Shown piece by piece: positions 1 to 5,980 of a stretch of 6,714 bases of DNA. Every line of letters begins with the position of its first letter. Position 1 is the stretch's first letter. Where the stretch lies: the NCBI GenBank assembly GCA_007127385.1, contig SKZM01000099.1:1-6714 (forward strand). Direction: 5' to 3'. The translations under genes were made by a program, and so were the position numbers. The DNA comes from Methanosalsum sp. (GTDB lineage: Archaea > Halobacteriota > Methanosarcinia > Methanosarcinales > Methanosarcinaceae). The notes beneath the pieces are model-generated. The model was not told the origin of the DNA, did no database searches, and saw nothing but the letters and a program-made list of their open reading frames with translations.

Positions 1-240
1 CTGAGGGAAAACAAACAGGCAACTGGTGCCGGTGCTGACCGTGTATCCAGTGGTATGAGACAAGCATATGGTAAGAACGTAGGAACCGCTGCCAGACTTT
101 CAGCAGGTCAGAAGGTATTTACCGTTGGAGTCAACAAGGAAAATTTTGAATCCGCAAAAAAAGCTCTCAAAAGAGCAGGATATAAACTGCCAACACCTGT
201 GCGCATAGTGGTAGATAAAGGACAGGAACTGGTACAGTAA
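1..240 (+). CDS. rpl10e: 50S ribosomal protein L10e (uL16 family), C-terminal part
   Basis: This is the 3' end of a gene whose start lies before the window. The frame is open from base 1 and gives 79 residues before a TAA stop. The first residues, [20 protein letters not shown], form the conserved loop of archaeal/eukaryotic L10e (universal name uL16), which in the assembled large subunit lies near the peptidyl transferase centre and tRNA elbow. The following stretch, with GTAARL and the Lys-rich helix [15 protein letters not shown], is the usual C-terminal half; full archaeal proteins have roughly 170 residues, so about half is missing here. An internal ATG at base 55 is codon 19 of this fragment and not a start. 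The stop is followed after 28 bases by aIF2 beta, so the two are probably co-transcribed. Identity is very secure from the motif. Confidence 0.96.
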   Translation: MRENKQATGAGADRVSSGMRQAYGKNVGTAARLSAGQKVFTVGVNKENFESAKKALKRAGYKLPTPVRIVVDKGQELVQ

Positions 241-268
241 ATACAACCTATGGCAGGGAGATTGCAAA

Positions 269-877
269 ATGGATGAATATGAAAAACTTCTGGATCGTGC
301 ACTGGAGAACCTGCCGGATGTAGAGACCACTGATGCCCGTTTTATAATACCGGAACCCAGGATTTTTATTGAAGGTAAGACCACAGTACTTGACAATTTT
401 ACCAATATTATAAGTGTACTCAACCGTGATCCGGATCACCTTATGAAATACCTGACCAGGGAACTGGGAACAGCAGGTAAGGTTGAAGGGAGCAGAGCTA
501 TATTTCAGGGAAGATTCCCTAAAGAACTGATCAAATCAAATATTGGATCCTATGTGGAAGAATATGTGATATGTTCAGAATGCGGAAGGCCTGATACTCA
601 ACTGGAAAAGGTCGAGAGGGTCATGGTGCTCAAATGTCTTGCATGCGGAGCTCACCGTCCTGTGAAAAAGCGTAAAGCTATGACGGAAGTAGCAAGGGAT
701 GCCATAGAGGAAGGAAAAGAGTACGAAGTAAAGATCGAAGCTGTTGGTTCCAAAGGCGATGGTATAGCAAAAGTCAGTAAGTTTACAATCTTTGTACCTG
801 GCGCCAGTCAGGGAGATGTTGTAAACATCAGGATTAAACGTATCAGTGGTACGCTTGCCTTTGCTGAAAAGGTATAA
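269..877 (+). CDS. eif2b: Translation initiation factor aIF2 subunit beta with C-terminal TRAM domain
   Basis: This 202-residue cytosolic protein is the beta subunit of archaeal IF2, the heterotrimer that brings initiator Met-tRNA to the small ribosomal subunit with GTP. Residues 1-16 form the short N-terminal helix known to dock on the gamma subunit. Residues 25-97 are the alpha-beta core ([29 protein letters not shown]). Residues 102-126 are a zinc ribbon with Cys102, Cys105, Cys123 and Cys126 in two CxxC pairs. Residues 145-202 ([19 protein letters not shown]) are a TRAM domain, an RNA-binding fold also found on tRNA-modifying enzymes. Many archaeal beta subunits end near residue 140, so the tail is an addition. 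The ATG start has a GGGAG ribosome binding site 8 bases upstream. Translation ends at tandem stops, TAA then TAG. It probably shares a transcript with L10e. Confidence 0.96.
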   Translation: MDEYEKLLDRALENLPDVETTDARFIIPEPRIFIEGKTTVLDNFTNIISVLNRDPDHLMKYLTRELGTAGKVEGSRAIFQGRFPKELIKSNIGSYVEEYVICSECGRPDTQLEKVERVMVLKCLACGAHRPVKKRKAMTEVARDAIEEGKEYEVKIEAVGSKGDGIAKVSKFTIFVPGASQGDVVNIRIKRISGTLAFAEKV

Positions 878-899
878 TAGCAATTCTGTGTGAACAGTT

Positions 900-918
900 T
901 CTATGGATATTCCATAGA
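900..918. terminator. Perfect 8-bp palindrome; terminator hairpin or operator
   Basis: The bases TCTATGGATATTCCATAGA form two perfect 8-base arms (900-907 and 911-918) around a 3-base centre. The element lies 20 bases after the tandem stops of aIF2 beta and is followed by T-runs at 922-925 and 942-947. Archaeal RNA polymerase mainly stops at U-tracts, so this could end the ribosomal unit. Alternatively, because it sits just upstream of the candidate TATA box of the next gene, it could be a dimeric regulator site. The sequence does not decide between these. Confidence 0.45.
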
Positions 919-941
919 TACTTTTCATAAAATAAGAATCA

Positions 942-950
942 TTTTTTATA
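942..950 (+). promoter_or_regulatory. Candidate TATA box for the ATPase/radical SAM unit
   Basis: TTTTTTATA resembles the archaeal box A. It lies about 50 bases before the ATG at 999, which would put transcription start near 970-977 and leave a leader of about 25 bases containing the ribosome binding site. A second TATA-like stretch, ATTATAAATTTT at 967-978, would give an almost leaderless transcript and is less favoured. Both calls rest on composition only. Confidence 0.33.
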
Positions 951-984
951 GTATTGGGATCAAGAAATTATAAATTTTATCAAT

Positions 985-992
985 GGAACGAG
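985..992 (+). promoter_or_regulatory. Weak ribosome binding site that favours the ATG start at 999
   Basis: GGAACGAG is an imperfect match to the archaeal GGAGGTGA consensus and ends 6 bases before the ATG at 999. It supports that ATG over the in-frame TTG at 954, which has no comparable purine stretch before it and would add 15 residues (GSRNYKFYQWNEIN region) unlike the N-terminus of KaiC-type proteins. Confidence 0.4.
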
Positions 993-998
993 ATTAAT

Positions 999-1766
999 AT
1001 GACTCGTGTACCAACTGCAATTCCCGGCCTCGATGAAATGATCGAAGGTGGATTCATAGAAGACGACGTGATCCTTGTAACAGGATGTCCAGGTGCAGGT
1101 AAATCAACCTTTGGGATCCAGTATCTATACAAGGGCGCTGTGGATTACAATGATCCGGGGTTATATGTAACACTTGAAGAGTCTCCTGCACGTATCATGA
1201 GAAATATGTGGAGACATGGTTGGGACCTGGAAAGGCTGACCAAGGAAGACAAAATCCGGATTATAAGAGCAAATCCTATAGTCTATAGTAGATATATCAA
1301 AGAATCTCAGGATAATATCGGTACAGCCAGTGCAGAAATCGCAACCATTGAGCACCTTCTCAAAGAAATATATAAGAATGTAAAGGAAACTGGTGCAAAA
1401 AGGCTTTTTATTGATTCAATAACATCACTGAAAATCTCTTCTGATCCTGTCAATGTCAGGCACGTAATACTGGAATTTATAAAGAATATTGAGAATATGG
1501 ACTGCACCACTCTGATAACAAGTGAAATAGGCGACAATTGCGGGCAATTCAATGTAGAGGAATACCTCTGTGAGGGTGTTATCAGGATGCATATGTTCAG
1601 GGTTGGAGGAAACCGTGTACGTGCTCTTGAAATCCTTAAAATGAGGGGAGTAAAGCACAAGGAATCAATACATCCCTATACAATAACCGACGGGGGTATC
1701 GTTGTCTATCCCTCAGAATCGGTTATCGGACATGAAAATGATGCCATGGACTTTACAACATTATAA
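999..1766 (+). CDS. KaiC/RAD55-type RecA-fold ATPase, single domain
   Basis: This 255-residue cytosolic protein has one complete KaiC-like RecA domain (the COG0467 group, with GvpD and circadian KaiC as known relatives). The start motif VPTAIPGLDEMIEGGF is typical. Walker A is GCPGAGKST (29-37), the paired catalytic glutamates are E60-E61, and Walker B is RLFIDS (135-140) with D139. KMRG at 214-217 matches the Lys/Arg finger motif that KaiC subunits present to the neighbouring active site, so a ring oligomer is likely. It has one ATPase domain, not the two of cyanobacterial KaiC. C30 inside the P-loop and C181 and C191 near the C-terminus are visible but unexplained. It is followed at once by a radical SAM gene, so the two are almost surely co-transcribed. 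Known relatives act in signalling, gas-vesicle regulation or DNA transactions; the role here is unknown. Confidence 0.88.
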   Translation: MTRVPTAIPGLDEMIEGGFIEDDVILVTGCPGAGKSTFGIQYLYKGAVDYNDPGLYVTLEESPARIMRNMWRHGWDLERLTKEDKIRIIRANPIVYSRYIKESQDNIGTASAEIATIEHLLKEIYKNVKETGAKRLFIDSITSLKISSDPVNVRHVILEFIKNIENMDCTTLITSEIGDNCGQFNVEEYLCEGVIRMHMFRVGGNRVRALEILKMRGVKHKESIHPYTITDGGIVVYPSESVIGHENDAMDFTTL

Positions 1767-1767
1767 T

Positions 1768-1772
1768 GAGGG
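1768..1772 (+). promoter_or_regulatory. Ribosome binding site deciding between adjacent ATG codons
   Basis: GAGGG lies directly behind the stop codon of the ATPase gene. It leaves 4 bases to the first ATG (1777) and 7 to the second (1780). The second spacing is closer to what the neighbouring genes show (5 to 8), so translation of the radical SAM protein may begin at the second methionine. Confidence 0.5.
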
Positions 1773-1776
1773 ATAA

Positions 1777-2991
1777 ATGATGGACAAAAACAGTTCCAGC
1801 TCTAATTCCATCGAAAACGAGGTAGAAGTACTATCAGTTCCCGGAGCCACGATAAAACTGGTACATACCCGAAACAGGCTTTTTCTCAATGCTGAAGGCT
1901 ATCTAAAACATCTCTGCACTCCTTTTATTGAAAAAATCAATTCAAGGCTTGAGAATGAAAGACCTGCAAAGATCACAGATGATGGGATCATTGCGTCAGC
2001 GTGGTTGCCGCCAATACCCGGCAAAGTATTCAAAAGACTCCTTCTTGCCGAATTTCAGATAGCACTTGGAAAATACGTACCTGAAACCGTTTCATTTGAG
2101 ATCACAAGAGAGTGTCGCTGCAATTGTGAACACTGTGTCGTGAGTGGTGGAGAAGGAGAACTTGACATTGACACGATAAAAAATGCTATTGACCAGGCTC
2201 TTGATATGGGAGCATTCATTATCACCTTCACTGAGGGAGATCCCCTTTTAAGGGAAGAGATATTCGAGCTTATAGAATATGTAGATAAAGATCGAGCGAT
2301 AGTGAATATCTTTACCCCTGGCACAGAAATAACACCTGAGTCTGCAAGACGTCTCAAAGAAGCAGGACTTCACAATCTCCTGATAAGCATTTATTCCACA
2401 TATCCTGAAAAGCATGATTCTGTCAGAAAGCTTGATGGTGCTTTCGATAAAGCGGTATCTGCCATAAAACATGGTATTGATGCTGATCTGCTGGTCACAA
2501 TGACCACACATGTATCACCTTCCAGGATCAGTGAACTACCTGAAATGTATGAATTTGCATCTGAACTTGGAGTTCATGAGTTTTCCCTCTGGGAATCAGT
2601 TCCTAAAAAGAAAGGGGATCCGATCCTTTCTGACAGTCACAGGGCCACAATACTGGATATGTATAAACGGATCAATTCTGCACAGGACGGACCCAGGATA
2701 TTCTCCAGTACCTATTTTGAAGGAGAGATGCTTGGATGCTTAGCAGGCCAGAGATGGCTGCATATATGTGTGGACGGATCAGTAAAACCCTGCCCCTACA
2801 TACCCTTTGAATTCGGGAACATCAATGAAAACTCCCTTAAAGAAATATGGAGCCGAATACGGACATATGATGAGTTCAAAGGTCAGAGAAGCAGTTGCCT
2901 GATGCATACACCAGAATTTCTAGAGCTTGTAAACAGCATTCCTGATAACTCCCCCATACCATTCAGTTTTGATGAGATCAAAAGGAATTGA
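1777..2991 (+). CDS. Radical SAM protein with N-terminal extension and twitch/SPASM-like C-terminus
   Basis: This protein has 404 residues, or 403 if it starts at the second ATG. Residues 17-100 form a small N-terminal domain that I do not recognise, ending in LPPIPGKVFKRLL. The radical SAM core begins at VSFEITREC; Cys113, Cys117 and Cys120 make the CxxxCxxC motif that binds the [4Fe-4S] cluster and SAM, with an extra Cys115 inside it. TEGDPLLR (152-159) replaces the usual GGEP motif that contacts SAM. Near the C-terminus, Cys321, Gly334 and Cys339 fit the twitch pattern C-x(9-15)-G-x4-C, followed by GNINENSLKEIW; Cys331 and Cys374 are further possible ligands for an auxiliary cluster. Such enzymes often modify peptides, proteins or cofactors, but nothing here shows the substrate. 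No short precursor peptide gene was found beside it. The tight link to the KaiC-like ATPase suggests a shared pathway. Confidence 0.87.
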   Translation: MMDKNSSSSNSIENEVEVLSVPGATIKLVHTRNRLFLNAEGYLKHLCTPFIEKINSRLENERPAKITDDGIIASAWLPPIPGKVFKRLLLAEFQIALGKYVPETVSFEITRECRCNCEHCVVSGGEGELDIDTIKNAIDQALDMGAFIITFTEGDPLLREEIFELIEYVDKDRAIVNIFTPGTEITPESARRLKEAGLHNLLISIYSTYPEKHDSVRKLDGAFDKAVSAIKHGIDADLLVTMTTHVSPSRISELPEMYEFASELGVHEFSLWESVPKKKGDPILSDSHRATILDMYKRINSAQDGPRIFSSTYFEGEMLGCLAGQRWLHICVDGSVKPCPYIPFEFGNINENSLKEIWSRIRTYDEFKGQRSSCLMHTPEFLELVNSIPDNSPIPFSFDEIKRN

Positions 2992-2998
2992 GAAATGC

Positions 2999-3022
2999 CA
3001 ACATTTACATAGAAGCATGTTG
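2999..3022 (+). terminator. Weak hairpin downstream of the radical SAM gene
   Basis: CAACAT (2999-3004) and ATGTTG (3017-3022) can pair as 6 bp around a 12-base loop, starting 7 bases after the TGA stop and followed by the T-rich stretch ATTCTAATTTTC. The stem is short and AT-rich, so this is only a possible termination region for the two-gene unit. Confidence 0.25.
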
Positions 3023-3046
3023 ATTCTAATTTTCAGCCTGATCATC

Positions 3047-3057
3047 AAAATATAAAT
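3047..3057 (+). promoter_or_regulatory. Candidate TATA box for trpS-pheS
   Basis: AAAATATAAAT lies in the 128-base gap before trpS and resembles the archaeal box A with a purine-rich element before it. Transcription would start near 3077-3082, giving a leader of about 40 bases. The leader contains no obvious stable hairpin or run of Trp or Phe codons, so no attenuation is evident. Confidence 0.42.
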
Positions 3058-3107
3058 GCAAACAGCAACAATATTAAAGCCAACCCTATCCTGCATAATG
3101 AAGATAA

Positions 3108-3114
3108 GAGAGGT
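3108..3114 (+). promoter_or_regulatory. Ribosome binding site of trpS
   Basis: GAGAGGT matches the core of the archaeal GGAGGTGA signal and ends 5 bases before the ATG at 3120. No in-frame start upstream competes with it. Confidence 0.6.
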
Positions 3115-3119
3115 AATAA

Positions 3120-4424
3120 ATGAATGTCAAAATAAATCCATGGAGTTCGTCCAGCATTCAGGATTATTCCAGGCTGTTTGATGATTTTGGAATATCTCCT
3201 TTCAACGATCTAATTCCAGAAATAAAGAGTCCTAACCGCTATATAAGACGAAATATTATTTTTGGACACAGAAGTTATGATCTGGTAATAGATGCAATGA
3301 ACAGCCAGAAGCCATTTTCAGTTATGAGTGGGTTCATGCCCAGCGGAAAGGTGCACCTGGGACATAAAATGGTGATGGACGAAATCATATGGCACCAGAA
3401 GATGGGAGGAGATGCCTTTGTAGGTATTGCCGACAGGGAAGCTTATTCGGTCAGGGGCATTTCATGGGAGATGTGCAGGGAAACCGGGATCAATGAATAT
3501 ATACTCAGTCTGATAGCACTTGGATTTGAACCAGATGGACATATCTATTTCCAGTCAGAAACACAGCAAATTATGGATCTTGCATTTGAACTGGGAGTTC
3601 GGGCCAATTTTTCAGAAATGAGTGCAATCTATGGATTCAGTGGAGAAACGAATATATCCCATATGATAAGTGCCCTGTGCCAGAGCGCAGATATACTGAA
3701 CCCGCAGTTAGCTGACAACGGGGGACCAAGACCCACAGTTATTCCCGTAGGTGCTTACCAGGATCCGCATATAAGACTTACAAGAGGCCTTGCACACAAG
3801 ATGAATATGTTCAGAATAGAGAAGCGTGAGCAGAATGATGGGAATTCTTATTTCAGTGTCAGAAGTAAATCTGCACCAACAGAGGCACTAAAGGAAATTA
3901 AAAAGCAGGTCCCTGGTAATGCAAAGCTGTTTGAGGGACATGTCGATGTATACAATACCGACGATTTTGACAGCCTGCTTGAAGCAGTCCGTCAGGTAGA
4001 ACTTGAATTTGGAGGATATTCTTTTGTACCGCCTGCATCTACATATCACAGATTCATGTCCGGTCTTCAGGGTGGAAAAATGTCAAGCAGTTCACCTGAT
4101 AGCTATATTGCCCTTACAGATGATCCTGAGGGTTCTGCCAAAAAGATCAAACGTTCAAAAACCGGTGGACGTATAACTCTCCAGGAACAGAAGGAACTTG
4201 GAGGGATACCTGAAGAATGTTCGGTCTTTGAGATCATGCTGTTCCATCTTGTGGAAGATGACAGGGAGCTTGCCAGGATACATCAGGAATGTAGTGATGG
4301 AAAGCTTATGTGTGGTAAATGCAAAGCCTATGCTGCAGAGCTTATGAAGGAGTTTCTGGTGGAGCACCAGCAGATGCGTGAGAATGCAAGAGAGCGGCTA
4401 CATGAATATGGAATAGAAGCATAA
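3120..4424 (+). CDS. trpS: Tryptophanyl-tRNA synthetase, archaeal/eukaryotic type
   Basis: This 434-residue class Ic synthetase charges tRNA-Trp with tryptophan using ATP. The HIGH-equivalent motif is PSGKVHLGH (74-82) within [17 protein letters not shown], and the KMSKS-equivalent is KMSSS (320-324). ADILNPQL and QDPHIRLTR are further family landmarks. The Cys-rich tail Cys391, Cys398, Cys401 ([12 protein letters not shown]) is usual in archaeal forms. Two features are odd. The nucleotide-binding GxDQ motif reads GAYQ (211-214), with Tyr213 where Asp is expected, and TRD reads TRG with Gly223. About 70 residues (230-300) separate that region from [15 protein letters not shown], longer than in compact TrpRS enzymes. 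It may be the housekeeping enzyme of a divergent clade or a second copy; the window cannot tell. It leads a likely operon with pheS 30 bases downstream. Confidence 0.95.
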   Translation: MNVKINPWSSSSIQDYSRLFDDFGISPFNDLIPEIKSPNRYIRRNIIFGHRSYDLVIDAMNSQKPFSVMSGFMPSGKVHLGHKMVMDEIIWHQKMGGDAFVGIADREAYSVRGISWEMCRETGINEYILSLIALGFEPDGHIYFQSETQQIMDLAFELGVRANFSEMSAIYGFSGETNISHMISALCQSADILNPQLADNGGPRPTVIPVGAYQDPHIRLTRGLAHKMNMFRIEKREQNDGNSYFSVRSKSAPTEALKEIKKQVPGNAKLFEGHVDVYNTDDFDSLLEAVRQVELEFGGYSFVPPASTYHRFMSGLQGGKMSSSSPDSYIALTDDPEGSAKKIKRSKTGGRITLQEQKELGGIPEECSVFEIMLFHLVEDDRELARIHQECSDGKLMCGKCKAYAAELMKEFLVEHQQMRENARERLHEYGIEA

Positions 4425-4444
4425 TATAAAAATAATCAACATGC

Positions 4445-4448
4445 AGGT
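4445..4448 (+). promoter_or_regulatory. Ribosome binding site of pheS
   Basis: AGGT, in the context GCAGGT, ends 6 bases before the ATG at 4455 inside the 30-base trpS-pheS gap. The upstream ATG at 4441 is in another frame and meets a TGA within six codons, so 4455 is the start. Confidence 0.5.
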
Positions 4449-4454
4449 ATTGAT

Positions 4455-5933
4455 ATGATTTCCCAGCAGAAACTTACATCTCATGAGAAGACTGTGTTAC
4501 TTGCCCTGAAAGATAACCCCAAATGTACTCCTGAAGAACTTTCACAGATAACAAAGCTTAAAACAGAAACTGCAATGCATGCAGCTTTTCTGCTTGAAGA
4601 GAAGGGATATGTTAATGTAGAAGACAGTGTAGTCAAAAAATACGGTCTTACATCAGAAGGAGAAGAATACTCCAAAAACGGGTTACCTGAGAGGCAAATC
4701 ATTGATTTTATTTCAGAACCGGTACTCATTGAAGATCTCAAGCAGAGATTCTCACCCATGATGGTTGGAATTGCAACCGGCTGGCTTCTCAGAAAGGGAT
4801 GGGCAGTCATTGATAACGGCCGGATGGTTCCCTCTTCCCAACCTGAACCTGGAAATGATGAAGCACTGCTTGACAGGCTTGAAGGTAAAACTCTGAGTAC
4901 TGAAGATTTAGAGGGTTTTGAGAAAGTCTTAAAAGATCTTATCAAAAGAAAGCTTGTGTATGAAGATGAAGATAAATTCAGAACCATTGAGATCACAGAT
5001 GAAGGTCTGGATATTGCCGGAAGTGGCCTTGATATCCAGGAAGAAATAACACAACTGACATCCAGATTACTGAAAAGCGGGGAATGGAAGAATAAAACCT
5101 TCAGGCCATATGACATATCAATTCCTCCAAAGCCTGTTTACGGAGGCAAAATACATCCCTATCAGCGTCTGCTGAACCAGATGAGACATATTTTTCTGGA
5201 AATGGGCTTTACTGAAATAAAAGGTGACATAATACAGAGTTCATTCTGGAACTTTGATACACTATTTCAGCCACAGGATCACCCTGCACGTGAAATGCAG
5301 GATACTTTCCATCTGGATTCTACATCACAGCTGCCTGAAGAATACAGGAGCAAAGTATGTGCCATGCATGAATACGGAGGAGAGAATGAATCTACCGGAT
5401 GGGGTGGAAAATGGTGTGAGGAAATAGCTGCAAAAAATGTACTCAGGACACATACCACATCTGTTACCATCAAATATCTTGCAGATAATCCACAACCCCC
5501 TGTAAAGGCTTTCTGTATTGATCGAGCATACAGACGAGAAACAATTGATCCAACCCATACACCTGAATTTGAACAGCTCGAAGGGGTGGTGATGGATAAA
5601 AACATGTCCTTTGCAAACCTTCTGGGATGCCTTACTGAGTTCTATCACAGAATGGGATTTGAGGATGTGAGGTTTAGACCTGGTTATTTCCCATACACTG
5701 AACCCAGCGTAGAACCAGAAGTGTACATTGAGGGCATGGGCTGGGTTGAACTTGGAGGAGCCGGGATTTTCAGAAAAGAAGTAACTGAACCACTTGGTAT
5801 AAAGGAACCTGTACTTGCCTGGGGACTTGGAGTAAGTCGTGTTGCAATGCTAAAACTTGGACTTAAGGATCTCAGGGAACTGTACCGATCAGATATTGAC
5901 TGGCTTAGACAATCCGAAGTATTCAGACTGTAA
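4455..5933 (+). CDS. pheS: Phenylalanyl-tRNA synthetase alpha subunit, archaeal/eukaryotic type
   Basis: This 492-residue protein is the catalytic subunit of the alpha2-beta2 class II enzyme that charges tRNA-Phe; its length is normal for archaeal PheS (about 500). Residues 1-205 contain winged-helix units ([40 protein letters not shown]) that contact tRNA in the eukaryotic enzyme. The catalytic core begins near [19 protein letters not shown] (234-252). [20 protein letters not shown] (262-281) and [12 protein letters not shown] follow. Motif 2 is [19 protein letters not shown] (359-377). [13 protein letters not shown] precedes [15 protein letters not shown], and motif 3 is GLGVSRVAM (457-465). 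All visible landmarks are intact. The beta subunit gene pheT is not in this window, so it must be elsewhere, as is common when pheS and pheT are unlinked in archaea. It lies 30 bases behind trpS and is convergent with the DUF166 gene. Confidence 0.96.
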   Translation: MISQQKLTSHEKTVLLALKDNPKCTPEELSQITKLKTETAMHAAFLLEEKGYVNVEDSVVKKYGLTSEGEEYSKNGLPERQIIDFISEPVLIEDLKQRFSPMMVGIATGWLLRKGWAVIDNGRMVPSSQPEPGNDEALLDRLEGKTLSTEDLEGFEKVLKDLIKRKLVYEDEDKFRTIEITDEGLDIAGSGLDIQEEITQLTSRLLKSGEWKNKTFRPYDISIPPKPVYGGKIHPYQRLLNQMRHIFLEMGFTEIKGDIIQSSFWNFDTLFQPQDHPAREMQDTFHLDSTSQLPEEYRSKVCAMHEYGGENESTGWGGKWCEEIAAKNVLRTHTTSVTIKYLADNPQPPVKAFCIDRAYRRETIDPTHTPEFEQLEGVVMDKNMSFANLLGCLTEFYHRMGFEDVRFRPGYFPYTEPSVEPEVYIEGMGWVELGGAGIFRKEVTEPLGIKEPVLAWGLGVSRVAMLKLGLKDLRELYRSDIDWLRQSEVFRL

Positions 5934-5954
5934 GCTGTGCCTCTGTTGCGGGTC

Positions 5955-5980
5955 AATAACAGGCCAGTTATTACTGTTTT
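5955..5980 (+). terminator. Short hairpin plus T-run between convergent genes
   Basis: AATAAC (5955-5960) and GTTATT (5967-5972) pair around the 6-base loop AGGCCA and are followed by ACTG and a TTTT run ending at 5980. The element occupies most of the 46-base gap between pheS and the convergent DUF166 gene, where the + transcript should end. The stem is weak, so the call rests mainly on position. Confidence 0.33.

Noticed and set aside
954..998. TTG start giving a 15-residue longer KaiC-like ATPase
   Set aside because: No ribosome binding site precedes it, the extension does not look like the family N-terminus, and the candidate TATA box would overlap or lie too close to it.
3098..3181. Possible 27-codon leader peptide ORF overlapping the trpS start
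   Set aside because: It has no Trp codons and no ribosome binding site, and it overlaps trpS out of frame, so an attenuation role is unsupported.
4420..4440. TATA-like stretch between trpS and pheS as an internal promoter
   Set aside because: Initiation about 25 bases downstream would fall at the pheS start codon and remove its ribosome binding site; simple AT-richness of a gap is more likely.
4481..5116. 211-codon open frame on the - strand inside pheS
   Set aside because: Serine-rich low-complexity translation opposite the well-supported PheS winged-helix region; a shadow frame.
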